A DNA stretch of 64,000 nt, from the NCBI RefSeq assembly GCF_023159225.1, contig NC_063168.1, positions 60,615,398 to 60,679,397 on the forward strand, written 5' to 3'. This stretch comes from Perognathus longimembris pacificus. Its lineage: Eukaryota; Chordata; Mammalia; Rodentia; Heteromyidae. Shown piece after piece: positions 45,795 through 56,119 of the stretch (positions are counted from its first letter, which is position 1; each line of letters starts with the position of its first letter). The notes beneath the pieces are model-generated. The model was not told where the DNA came from and ran no database searches. It saw nothing but the letters and a program-made list of their open reading frames with translations. The position numbers were made by a program, and so were the translations under genes.

Positions 45795-46115
45795 CTTTCC
45801 ACCGGCCCGGCCCACCGAAGCAGAGAGTTGCCCGCCGCGCTCCTAGAGAGACGTCCCGGCGTTCTGGGCTGTGATTGGCTGGCCCTAAGAAGCCGCTGCT
45901 GAGGAACTCTCGCGAGAGCGTCTGCTAAAGGCATTGGGCAAACTAGGAGACCGCTATAGGCACCGAACCACAGAGTTGCCCGCCGCCCTCCTAGAGAGAG
46001 ACGTCCCGGCGTTCGGGGCTGTAATTGGCTGGCCCTAAGAAGCCGCCGCTGAGGAACTCTCGCGAGAGCGTCTGCTAAAGGCATTGGGCAAGCTAGGAGA
46101 CCGCTGTGGGCAGCC
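45795..46115 (-). promoter_or_regulatory. GPN1: GPN1 promoter with two TCTCGCGAGA and two CCAAT boxes
   Basis: CpG-rich DNA directly upstream of the GPN1 ATG. A perfect palindrome TCTCGCGAGA occurs at 45908-45917 and again at 46058-46067; this is a known housekeeping-promoter element bound by BANP (and reported for ZBTB33/Kaiso). ATTGG (inverted CCAAT) occurs at 45874-45878 and 46024-46028. The doubling comes from a tandem duplication listed separately. No TATA box was seen. The arrangement suggests a constitutive promoter. Confidence 0.8.
45813..46112. repeat. Tandem duplication of about 150 bp in the GPN1 promoter
   Basis: Copy 1 runs about 45813-45960 and copy 2 about 45961-46112. They are nearly identical, with a few substitutions and a 2-bp length difference in the GAGAGAG run; the palindrome and CCAAT box are offset by exactly 150. 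Copy 1 ends 18 bp from the start codon. Confidence 0.93.
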
Positions 46116-46364
46116 GGGAATATAGTAACTTTCAACTTTCTTCTCTTTCCTTTCTGCCACCTCCCCGTGTCCTATGTGTACTGGCGTGCAAATAGCAAAC
46201 TTCAGCTGATTCCACAAACTCATGAGCCGAAATAACGTTCGTACCAAATGAACTTTGTATCCAACACATCCCAGGAGATGCAAACCCTGAGGGAGATAGT
46301 CATAAAGTTGTAAAGGGCTTTATTAATTCCTGTCCTCCTTCCTGGCTGCCCTAAACAAGTTTAT

Positions 46365-46407
46365 ATATGGATATATATATATATATATATGGATTTTTTT
46401 TTTTTAC
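46365..46407 (+). repeat. (TA)n and T run
   Basis: TATATATGGATATATATATA then GGA and a T run. Confidence 0.85.
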
Positions 46408-46575
46408 CATCCCAGAGAATGGGGTTGAATATATTGTGTGTCTCTTTCAGAGTCAGGTCTTGAAAAACCCTTTAAAGGGTCATTTCATATGTAGTAAGAT
46501 GATTTTTGTAATAGGGAGGTCAGATCTGGCCAGTGCCATCATTAACTGTGGAGGGACTTCAGGTTGACTCCAGCT

Positions 46576-47180
46576 CAGGTAAGAGCAGAAGCCAACTCCA
46601 TCTCCACTAAGCCCTCCCCCACCCTATTCAGGGAAGCTCCCCTTTATTGTGATGTTATGTAGATTGACCACCTGAGGCCTGGGAGCCTAGAGAACCTGTG
46701 AGTAGGGTATCCACCTGCATCATGTGAACCCCGCCAAATCCATGCATCAATTCTAACTAGAATGATAGGTTGGTTCAAATAGATATTATGAGACAGACTG
46801 TAACTCTATTGGCCACCTGTGTGCGGCCTAGCATGCTCTGTATTGTATCTTTATTGGTCACCTGCGTGTGGCAAGTTTGTCTGTGATATTTACCTTATAA
46901 CCAGGCTGGAAGGCCACATGGGCAGGGGGTTCCAGCTCCCGAGTCTGGGCTGCACACGTGCAGGCGGTCCCAGCTCCCAAGTCTGGGCCCTGATCCTGCA
47001 CACGTGGTCAGCAGTTTCGGCTTTCGAGTCTGGGCTGCGACCAAGGCCGGTCGGTTCACTTTTTGTTCACTTTTTACTTCCCCAATAAATCTGTCTTTTT
47101 GTCATCTTGTAGCTGGAGACCGTGTGGTGGACTCTTGGGGGAACCAGGAATCCCCTCCCTTGGGGGGGACCCCGTTTCAT
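46576..47180 (+). mobile_element. Solo LTR, same family as 20.0-20.7 kb
   Basis: About 600 bp of LTR-like sequence. It has two ATTGGCC/ATTGGTC CCAAT-type boxes, CTTATAACC as a TATA-like box near 46896, AATAAA at about 47085 in CTTCCCCAATAAA, and an end near CCCCGTTTCA. An imperfect repeat of CCAGCTCCCGAGTCTGGGC occurs three times (46930-47035). Exact ends and TSD are unresolved. No viral genes adjoin it. Confidence 0.65.
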
Positions 47181-48405
47181 TGTAGCGAACCCCCACTCTA
47201 CTTCAATTTTAAATCTTTGTCCTCAGGTAAGCAGAAATTTATTTTTTGTCTGCTGTGTAATGAAAAAAATCAAACAGGGTGATGATGTTAGAGAAAATGA
47301 GTGATATAAAAATTAAGCTAAGACTTGAATGATAAAAATGCAACTGACAGTGCAAATAGAGAAGAAAATTTTACAGGAAAAGGCAATGCCAAGGTCCCAA
47401 AATGGGAAAAGCCAGTTGGATTTTAAAAGGTCCATTATATACATTTCCTCCTTTTTTCTTTTATGTCTTAAGAGTTGCAGAATGTTGCATTCCAACTTGA
47501 ACTGGCAAAAATAAAACCTTCAAGTGACCTTAAACAAAAATATTAGTATGGGCAAAGAGGCAGAAGGAAGAGAAAACACACAAAGAACCCAAAATCTTTA
47601 TATATTACCTTTGAAATTTCATTTTATGATAAAATTATTTGACCTCAGATACATGAGGAATGCAGGAGTGGGGGGAAGAAGACTTCACTGTTGAGGTTTT
47701 CCCTGAATCCCCCTAATAGATAAGATATGGGTCCCCCCATAAGATATGGGTCTGGGATGAGAGAGTACAACTGATAAAGTGGTCACAATATTGATAAAGA
47801 ATTGAGTAGGTTTACTAGACACAGAGGCACCCAGGGCTTCTCACCTCTGATGTAGACGATTGAGGGGGGAGCAGGAAAAAACAAAACAAACAAACAAACA
47901 AAAAAACCTTGGCAGCTTCAGTCAGATGGAGCCAACAATTGTCCTTCCAGACTTGATCTCAGCTGCATTTGGAGCTGGGATCAATCCCATTTCCAATCTC
48001 CCTTTTTGCTTGCATATGAAAAAGAAGTCCTTGTTCTGTCATCCTCCAGGTCATTCCTTACTGAAGTGCTCAGTCTGTAGCTGAAGCAAGCCCTTTCCCC
48101 TTGGAGATTCAGGGGAGTACTTCCTGAGTGACTAGGAGTCAATATGGCTTCTCAGAGGTTGGCCAAAATTTGGATAGGTTCAGCCTCTGATCTAAGTTCA
48201 TGCTCCACATATTTGATCTGAGTCTAAGGAGTCTGGGCATGTAATGTGTCAATCTTTGAAGTTTACTCCTCGTGTTTAGGGCTAACTTCCCAATAAAATG
48301 GATTGTTTAAATAGTGACTACAATAGTAAATAATAATAATAAATAATGGTAAATAATAGTTGGAATAAAATATTCAAATGTTCAGAGCAAACCAGGCATT
48401 GCTCA
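47181..48405. other. Intergenic DNA, unassigned
   Basis: No gene or family recognised; short (CAAA)n at 47880-47907 and ATA-rich stretch near 48320-48360. Confidence 0.4.
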
Positions 48406-48425
48406 GCAGAGATATATCTAATTTC

Positions 48426-48640
48426 TTTTTTTTTTTTTTTTTTTTTTTGGCCATGGGCCTTGGACTCAGGGCCTGAGCACTGTCCCTAGCTTCTTCTTGC
48501 TCAAGGCTAGCACTCTGCCACTTGAGCCACAGCGCCACTTCTGGCTGTTTTCTGTATATGTGGTGCTGGGGAATCGAACACAACAAGGCCTCATGTATAC
48601 AAGGCAAGCACTCTTGCCACTAGGCCATATCCCCAGCCCC
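48426..48640 (-). mobile_element. ID_L-Geo SINE
   Basis: Reverse dimer, perfect 17-bp TSD AGATATATCTAATTTCT (48409-48425 and 48641-48657). Confidence 0.93.
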
Positions 48641-48879
48641 AGATATATCTAATTTCTATACAGCAAGAGCAGTCACATAATCCCCTTCAACTACAGAAGC
48701 AGGGTAGGGAAATAGATATAAGAGGAACTAGTAGAGAAAAAACACAAACTGAGCAGAAATTGGGAGACTGGCTTATCAGGATTGAAGAAGGATAGCCACC
48801 TGCTTCTGGTAAAGTTATCCCCTGACTCTCTTGGCTTGATTCACCAAAAGATGTTACACGATTATTCAAGTTAACAGGC

Positions 48880-49660
48880 CTAGAGGCCAAAAAGTACTTG
48901 GGTCTCGTTGGAGAAAGAATTCAATGTGGGACACAAATGAAACTTAAGCCAGAATAGTTACATTAACATAAAGCAAAATGAAAGTAGAGCAAAAGTAGAG
49001 TTTTTGATGGGAGAGATGGCAGGCTCGGAAAGAGTTGCTGCTGCACTGGAGTTCCTAAGACCTCAACTGTTGTTTTGTTGTTGTTTTTTTTGTCAGTTGT
49101 TGGGCTTGAACTCAGGGCCTAGGCACTATCTCTGAGCTCTTTTGCTCAAGGCAAGTACTCTTCCACTTTGAGCCACAGCTCCACTTCAAGTTTGGGGGTG
49201 GTTAATTGGAGATAAGACTCTCACACACTTTCCTGCCCGGGCTGGCTTTGAACTGCAATCCTCAGACCTCAGCCTCCTGAGCAGGTAGGATTACAGGAGT
49301 GAGCCACTAATGGCTGCCAAGACCTCAACTTTTTATTGAGGTCTGTAGACAGCAGTGTAGGAAAATTTGGTTAATATGTTATTAACTTCTGAATACACTG
49401 GGTTCTAAATCATCAACTCCTCCTACAGGTCAGGTGAAAAAGGCGTTGGCCAGGACTATCATTTTCCCAAAGTTGTGGGGGGTGAGGGTTGGATGGAAAA
49501 ATTATTTTTCTGTACATCATGCCTACCTCATGATGTTTCATGGGCTTTGAGGGTAGTTTTCTCAGGAACATTCTAAAGAACTGTATTTGTCTTGTTTTCT
49601 TCCTCTCTTTGAATAAATACTACAGTTCTTGTCTATTTTGTGGCATAGTCCCTATAAAAA
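48880..49660 (-). mobile_element. Possible old LTR, split by a SINE
   Basis: GGAGAAAGAATTCAATGTGG ... AGTAGAGCAAAAGTAGAG and, after the SINE, TTTTTATTGAGGTCTGTAGA recall the R-U5 side of mammalian ERV LTRs in reverse. Tentative; family not named. Confidence 0.3.
49078..49316 (-). mobile_element. B1-Geo SINE
   Basis: Reverse dimer with TSD AAGACCTCAACT on both sides. Confidence 0.87.
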
Positions 49661-50170
49661 TTAACTTTGATATGGGAAAATGCTAATTTTTCAAATTCTG
49701 AAAAGCTATTGGCACTCATGTACTTGAAGCAAGATAGATAGGATTAGCTGACAAGGAAATAAATACATTTTAAAAAACTAAGTCAAGTTCAGGAGGTCAG
49801 ACAGAACCAGGAAACAAGACTGAAAAATAACTAGAAGAAAGGAAAGTGAATCAACTATTCAAGAATATATAGACTTTCATTCTTCCTATTAATTAAGTAC
49901 AGAAATAGAAGATAGCTTGTTTTTGTTAATCTGCAACCAAGAATATAATAAGAACACCCACGTCACTAGATTCTTTGATTATAAGGCCATCTAAACCCTG
50001 TCATAAGTTATAGCATTAAAACAAGGTATTTGGGAAATTTCTGGGGGAAACATCCAAGTGACCAGTTATGAACCAGAATTCCCAGCCCTTTGAGCCTTTG
50101 GTTCCCACCTTCTGAAAACTTATCAGAAGGTCATACTGGCCTATTCCCCTGTGTCTTTCTTTCTATTTTT
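49661..50170. other. Intergenic DNA, nothing recognised
   Basis: No SINE, no reading frame of interest. Confidence 0.4.
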
Positions 50171-50318
50171 GTTTCTGTTGTTTTGGTTGTGGGGCTTGAA
50201 CTCTGGGCCTGAGCACTGTCCCTAAGCTCTTCAGCTCAAGGCTAGTTAGTGCTCTACCACTTGAGTACAGTGCCACTTCCGATTTTCTGGTGGCTTGTTA
50301 GAGATGAGCATCTCACAG

Positions 50319-50502
50319 GACTGGGAATGTGGCTTAGAGATGGCATGCATGAAGCCCTGGATTTGATTCCTCAGCACCACATAAACAGAAAAAGCCAGAA
50401 GTGGCACTGTGGTTCAAGAGATAAAGTGCTAGCCTTGCACAAAAAGAAGCCAGGGACAGTGCTCAGGCCCTGAGTCCAGGAGCCAGGATTGGCAAAAAAA
50501 AA
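50319..50502 (+). mobile_element. ID_L-Geo SINE, nested
   Basis: Forward dimer with a deletion in the ID_L monomer (CTTAGAGATGGCATGCATG). Inserted in the linker of the host SINE. Confidence 0.86.
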
Positions 50503-50557
50503 AAGAGAGTCTACCCACTTTCATACCCAGGCTGGCTTTGAACCACATTCCTCAGAT

Positions 50558-50801
50558 TGGGCTGGGGATATGGCCTAGTGACAAGAGTGCTTGCCTCGTA
50601 TACATGAGGCCCTAGGTTCGATTCCCCAGCACCACATATACAGAAAATGGCCAGAAGTGGCGCTGTGGCTCAAGTGGCAGAGTGCTAGCCTTGAGCAAGA
50701 AGAAGCCAGGGACAGTGTGCTCAGGCCCAGAGTCCAAGCCCCAGGACTGGCCGAAAAAAAAAAAAAAAAGAAAAAAAAAAAAAGAGTGCTTGCCTCGTAT
50801 A
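50558..50801 (+). mobile_element. ID_L-Geo SINE, nested, with extra 3' piece
   Basis: Full dimer with A tail to about 50783, then GAGTGCTTGCCTCGTATAC, a copy of its own ID_L segment, then the TSD ACATTCCTCAGATT (also just left of the element). Confidence 0.88.
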
Positions 50802-50869
50802 CACATTCCTCAGATTGCAGCCTCCTGAGTAACTAGAATTACAAATATGAGCCACTGGCTCCCAGCCCC

Positions 50870-51455
50870 ACCCCACTCCCCACCCACCTATTTCCTAATA
50901 CTCTTCCTAGGCTAAATAAATCTGTTAGCCTGAGTTCCTCTTTTGTGAATTGTTATCAAAATTGTGTTCCTGGGGAGTCTTGGTGGACTTAGAAAAATGA
51001 GCAGAAAGTTCCCCGCTTCTTTCCCAATGTTCTTTTAGTGACAAACTCTCTGTCCTTTGCGCTCCACTAAATAGCCTAATCAAGTGTGCTTTAGAGAAGA
51101 CTCCTTTCAAACAGGGTGCATTGAAACCTGAATGGAATATTGCCAGAATGTTTTGAAACAAAGGAATGGTACATCCATGCTACATTTTCATTCCTAATTG
51201 TGCACTGAAAGCCCTCTCAGATGAGCACTATCAGGGAGAAAAAAGGAAAATACTAAGTTAGTTTCTAGTGAGGAATAATGGAGAAGGCTTAGTAACAACA
51301 AAATGACTGTAGGTTAGAATGATATATCCAGTTAATCTTTGACTGGGACCTCTTACTTGATTCTTTTCTGACACTGTAGAGGGTAAAAAAAAATGGTTGA
51401 AGATAGTGGTAGATTTGAAATAAGTCCCAAATATAGTGGTCTTAGTATTTATTTA
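50870..51455. other. Intergenic DNA, nothing recognised
   Basis: No repeat family or gene recognised. Confidence 0.4.
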
Positions 51456-51459
51456 TTTA

Positions 51460-51550
51460 ATGAGCTAGAGTCTTGCTATATAACCCAGGCTGGACTTGGC
51501 TTTATGGATCCTCCTGCCTCAATTTATGAACGCTAAGATTTTAGACATGT
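51460..51550 (-). mobile_element. B1-like monomer, reverse, old
   Basis: GAGTCTTGCTATATAACCCA ... GATCCTCCTGCCTCAA. Confidence 0.65.
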
Positions 51551-51959
51551 TCTAAAGAATCACTACAACCCACTGGTTCTTTCACTTGTGAAACCTGCTG
51601 GGTAGTATGAACAATGTGAGGATATGCGAAATTGCTATAGGAAATCTGTCCTGTCTCTTGTACAACACTCTTCTTTTTCCCAAGGCCAGAGATAAACAGG
51701 AATCAATATAGACTGTGCTAGTCACATTACTCAGGTTTTAAGCTTTCAAATAACTCACTAGAATAACATAAATTAAGTTGGACAGTATTAGTGCCTATAG
51801 GTTGTTGAATCCTCATTCATGGTTTTCAATGTAAATTAATAATATTTTGAAAAATGTTTGGCAATATCTAGTAAACTTAAAGATATACCTAAAGACTGAA
51901 CAGTCCCATCTGTAAAGTGGGTGCCCAGCTATATTTAGATACATAAGAATAACTATTGC

Positions 51960-52212
51960 AGCTGGGCACCAGTAGCTCATACCTGTATTCCTAGCAATTC
52001 AGGAGGCTGAGATCTGAAGATCGTGGTTCAAAACAAGCCTGGGAAGAAAAGTGTTGTGAGACTCATCTGCAGTTAACCACCAGAAAACGGGGAGTGGCAC
52101 TGTGGCCCACAGTGATAGAGTGCTAGCCTTGAGTTGAAGAGCTCAGGGACAGTGCCCAGGCCCTAAGTTCAAGCCCCAAGAGCAACAAAAACAAAATAAA
52201 ACAATAAAAAAA
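51960..52212 (+). mobile_element. B1-Geo SINE
   Basis: Full forward dimer; TSD ACTATTGCA on both sides. Confidence 0.86.
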
Positions 52213-52584
52213 AGGACTATTGCAGTATAGTTTGCAATAGAGAAACACTGAAAGCATGTATCACTATTATCTGTCCATCAACTAAATTCTAGAGTTGTAG
52301 GACAAATGGCTTGGCTCTGTTTCCCACAGGTTCCCTTCCTCTATGTTGTCAAAGGGTGTCCAGGTAACTTGTCTCCCATGGAATGCAAATAGAAACGAGT
52401 TGCCACTTCCAGGCTAGCATTTTAAGACAGTGAGTGTAGCCTATGCTTTCTTTACCTTTCAAGATGCAGATGATGATGGGGGCCTACAGGATGGGAAAGA
52501 ACAAAGTAGAAGATAGTTGGCTCCCTGAATCAGCCCACGAAGGACAGACACTTACTGACATGAGACCTGGGACCACGGAGTTGT
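52213..52584. other. Intergenic DNA, possibly an old repeat
   Basis: The part around 52440-52560 (AAGATGCAGATGATGATGGG) faintly recalls a common mammalian interspersed repeat that I cannot name. Confidence 0.3.
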
Positions 52585-52832
52585 CTTTTTGTGTATGCTG
52601 GTCCTGGGGCTTGAACTCAGGGCCTAGGTGCTATCCCTGTGCTTTTATCTCAAGGCTAGTGCTCTACCACTTGAGGCACAACTCCACTTTTGGCTTCTTT
52701 TTGTTTTTGGTAGTTTATTGGAGATAAGGGTTTCACAGACTTTCCTGTTGAGCTGGTTTTGGACTATGATCCTCAGATATCAACCTCCTGAGTAGCTAGG
52801 GTTACAAGAAAGAGATAATTGCATCAGGCCCT
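52585..52832 (-). mobile_element. B1-Geo SINE
   Basis: Reverse dimer ending TTGCATCAGGCCC. Confidence 0.84.
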
Positions 52833-53002
52833 TTTATCTTTCCTTCCTTCCTTGGGGCCAACAATATAATTTTTGTCTCCATGGCAACTCTCTATTACTG
52901 GCTTTATGTATTACTCCTCAAGAACATCCTGTGATAATTCCCCAGCTATACTTTAGACATGCGTGTTTATGTTCTTCAAACTTACCAAGCTTAATGCATT
53001 AC

Positions 53003-53232
53003 ATGCCAGTCCTGGGGCTTGAACTCAGTGCCTAGACATTGTCATTGAGCTTTCATGCTTATGGCTAGCACTCTACTACTTGAGCTACAGCTCCATTTCC
53101 AGCTTTTTGGTGGTTAAGTGGAGATAAGAGTCTCACAGACTTGCCTGCCAGGCCTGGCTTTGAACTTTGATCCTCAGATCTCAGCATCCTAAGTAGCTAT
53201 GAATTACCAGCATGAGCTACTAGTGCCCAACA
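53003..53232 (-). mobile_element. B1-Geo SINE
   Basis: Reverse dimer ending GAGCTACTAGTGCCCAAC. Confidence 0.84.
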
Positions 53233-53453
53233 AGTTCAATAGCATTTTAGAGACTTGCAGAATGAGTCCTGCCTCTCTCTGGAACAGTTCTTTCCACAGT
53301 TATTTGCGCCATCTGCATTATTATACAGGTCTAGTATAGCATTGAAGGCAATCATTTTTGGTAACATCATACTCTTCTTGATTTCCTTTATAAATGTACT
53401 CATTATAGTACTTGTAATTTAGCATTTATGACAGCCCAAGGCTAGAACAGTGA

Positions 53454-53459
53454 TTTATT
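53454..53459 (-). terminator. Candidate poly(A) signal AATAAA for CCDC121
   Basis: AATAAA on the minus strand about 250 nt after the CCDC121 stop, outside the SINE that ends at 53232. Confidence 0.5.
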
Positions 53460-53706
53460 GGAATGTGAACTCTAATCTAGACATATGATCCTATGATTTC
53501 ACAATGCTTCTTTATGAGAAAATATAACCAACTTTATGTTTCAGAAATTGCTCGATGGAAAACTTCAATATGATATTTTCTGGTTAGCAATCTTCAATCA
53601 AAAGAAGGTTCCTAATGGGTATACAAAGCACCTACCTAGGCATATTTGTTCAAGTTCTCCTTTGATCTATTATTGTAAGGATTTCTTTATGTATTTGATT
53701 TGTCAT

Positions 53707-54637
53707 CTAGGGGTGGCTCGGTGCAGATTTTGGAGCACCCTGTTCTTTGGGGCATCCATTATGCTCATATTTTGCCTGCAGTCGTTGCCAACCCCTAGTT
53801 AAGGCTTCTTCATACCACCTTTCCTCCTTCTGATGCTGCCTCTGCCTGATTAACTGGCTTCTGATATCCTCTAACTTCTTAAATTCCTGATGTAGCTGAT
53901 AAAAACTCTCCAAGAGCTGCTGGTTCTCTTTTATGAAGTCTAGACAGAAATCATGATGAGCCTGCTGAACTAACAACTCCCAAGCCTTGGCCTTCCCCTT
54001 AAGCTCCCTTGTTCTGGTATCTCCCTTCTGCAATCTGTCTAGTTCATTTAGTTGTTTCTCCAGCAATGCTTTTTGCTGCAGGAACTGGAAATGTGCTTCT
54101 TGGTCCTTCATAATTGTCTCTGATTCAACTTTCTCTTTTTCTTGCTGTAATTCCAGTAGTGTCATCTCCTGTCTCTCCTTTAGTAGGGAGATGTCCCTCA
54201 ATGCCAACAACGCCTGCTTTAAATCGTACAAGATCTTTTTCCCCTGAAAGAACTGTGCTTGAAGATCTGCAGTTCGTGTGGCAAACCTGGATGCTAATTC
54301 TTGCTTCTTTTGTTCTATCACCTCCCGTTCTTGGGCGTAATCCTTCCATAGCTCCTCATGTTTCCTTATAAAATGGTTATTTGTTTTGGCCAGATATTTC
54401 AGAAAGCACTTGCTTTCTGTTTCCACCTGGAACCGTTCTTTCTGTAACACCTTGCTGTCCTTCACCAGCTGCCTCCTCCGAACCTGAGCTTCCTGGATCC
54501 GCATGTTCAGTGCCCTCAGTGCCCTCACTGTCTTTCTTTTGACCTTGTTCTCTAACTTTGTTAGTATCTGTGTCGGGAAATACTTATTAAGAACAGCAAG
54601 GTAAGGTGAAGGGGAATTGCTGAAGCTCTGAGCAGAC
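53707..54637 (-). CDS. CCDC121: Coiled-coil domain-containing protein 121, main exon
   Basis: One large exon of 931 nt. A polypyrimidine tract and AG (minus strand) end at 54638. The frame then runs open from codon 54636-54634 to a TAG at 53709-53707, 309 codons in all. The first internal ATG is at 54504 and would give 265 residues; the 36 codons between the acceptor and a GTG codon at 54528 look coding (…NKYFPTQILTKLENKVKRK), so an upstream exon probably supplies the start in a longer form. The product is almost entirely heptad-like coiled coil, rich in Glu, Gln, Lys and Leu, with no catalytic motif; it matches CCDC121 (DUF4515-type) by pattern. Function is unknown. It lies between ZNF512 and GPN1 and has the same orientation as both. 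Confidence 0.85.
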
Positions 54638-54931
54638 CTAAAGGAAGAACAAAAAGAGCATTTGTTTATCAGTTCTAGTCACAATTTAGGAAAGAAGAAC
54701 CAAAAAACCCAACTCAGACAGTTATCCCTATTCATACAAAAAATAGTTTTGAGCACCCATTATGCTCCATGTCCTATGCAAGTCATGGGGAACACAGCAA
54801 GGTGTAAAGGTGAAATTTTACAGTATGAATCATCATTTACAATTTTACAGTATGAATTTAATTTACAGTATGAATCATCCGCCACAACCCAGTCAGGTAG
54901 CTTCTCAATTTAAAAAATGAGAAAAGTAAAT

Positions 54932-55135
54932 GAGGCACCAGGGGCTCAGATCTGTAACCCTAGCTACTTGGGAAGCTGAGATGTGAGGATCATGGTTTGA
55001 AGCTACCAAGGGCAGGAAAGTCCATAAGACCGGCAAGAAGCTAGAAGTGGAGGTATGGCACAAGTGGTAGAGTGCTTGCTTTGAGCAAAAAAGTCAAGCA
55101 AGATTGTGAGGCCCTGAATTCAAGTCCTAGTACTG

Positions 55136-55184
<49 letters not shown>
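54932..55184 (+). mobile_element. B1-Geo SINE with (AC)n tail
   Basis: Forward dimer to about 55136, then about 23 AC units (55138-55184) and a GGA-rich stretch. Confidence 0.85.
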
Positions 55185-55186
<2 letters not shown>

Positions 55187-55299
55187 GTAGGGAGGGAAGG
55201 GAGGAGGAGGAAGAGGGAGGAGGAGTGGGGAGGAGGAACCCACTGGTGCAGAGAATTGAAATGAGACCCATGACTTAACAGCATGAGTAAGGGCCGGAG

Positions 55300-56000
55300 C
55301 CTAGGTATAAAACCCTGACCTTGAGATCTCATAGCCACGATAAGCCACACGGACAGACTGGACAGTGGGGACGAGGATTGACTTCCCCCTCGATTTCGGC
55401 GTCTGTGCCTAGTTCCCAGCAGCACTCCGGTGTGATACCTACATGCTGGTCCCCAGATGTTTAGGACTGCGCTGGTGCTCCCTGAGGTTCCTTGCCTACA
55501 CCGGAGTTCTCGAGTCCACGGCCCGCCCGGGACCCACGCGAATTCCTCTCCGGTTCACCATTCTGCAGTCAGTGCGTCTTGACTTCTGCCTTGTTGGCCC
55601 GGATGTGGCTCGGTGCCCTAGATATGGCTGGTGCAGCTCGGGGCTATTGAGCCTCCTCAGTTACCAAAGCAGACCTCGCTGTGGATGTTCCGTCCCCGTA
55701 GGTCTGGGGATGCACGGGGGGACGCATGCCTCCTGGGGACAAGGGCGGTGCCCCTTTCAGATCCTCCCGTGGTGGCCACGTCCCGGCTACACAGCTAGCT
55801 AGCTCTCTCCTCGCTTGCCCTCCTGGGTCAGAACCACCAAAGGCGCCCTGCACCCACGTGGCGCCCTTTTCCTCAGGCAAGGGCCACCGGGGAGAATGGA
55901 TTCTCTGCACAATGGTAGTGCGGAACGTTGTGCCAGTCTCTTTAGCCACGTAGGTTCTAGGGTGGGGTGGACCGGAGAGAAGACGGCGTGTGGGTTCCGG
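55300..56000. promoter_or_regulatory. GC- and CpG-rich segment upstream of CCDC121
   Basis: The segment stands out from AT-richer, SINE-laden flanks by its density of CG dinucleotides and lack of recognised repeats. It sits 0.7-1.4 kb upstream of the CCDC121 exon on its own strand and about 2.6 kb past the ZNF512 stop. It may hold the CCDC121 promoter and first exon; no exon with the required phase (two bases left over) and a convincing donor could be chosen. Confidence 0.45.
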
Positions 56001-56119
56001 CTTGTGCCTGTGTGCCTGCTGTTGTGGGCCATAGCAGGGCCCCAGGAGGCCTCTCTGTAGTGGTGGTGGGGGGGGGTTAGTGAGGATCGGACATCAACTC
56101 CAGCTCCTCCTGACCACAT

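Larger units (their letters stand above)
50177..50866 (-). mobile_element. B1-Geo SINE with two ID_L-Geo insertions
   Basis: Pieces at 50177-50317, 50503-50557 and 50802-50866 form one reverse dimer, interrupted twice. Confidence 0.83.

Noticed and set aside
53707..54637. CCDC121 as a processed retrocopy
   Set aside because: A well-formed polypyrimidine tract and AG stand at the 5' border of the open frame, the frame is intact, and no A tail or TSD was seen. A retrocopy cannot be fully ruled out, because mouse has CCDC121-related retrogenes.
55644..55949. 101-codon reading frame in the GC-rich segment
   Set aside because: GC-rich DNA has few stop codons by chance; the frame has no recognisable domain, and its possible donors do not fit the phase of the CCDC121 exon.
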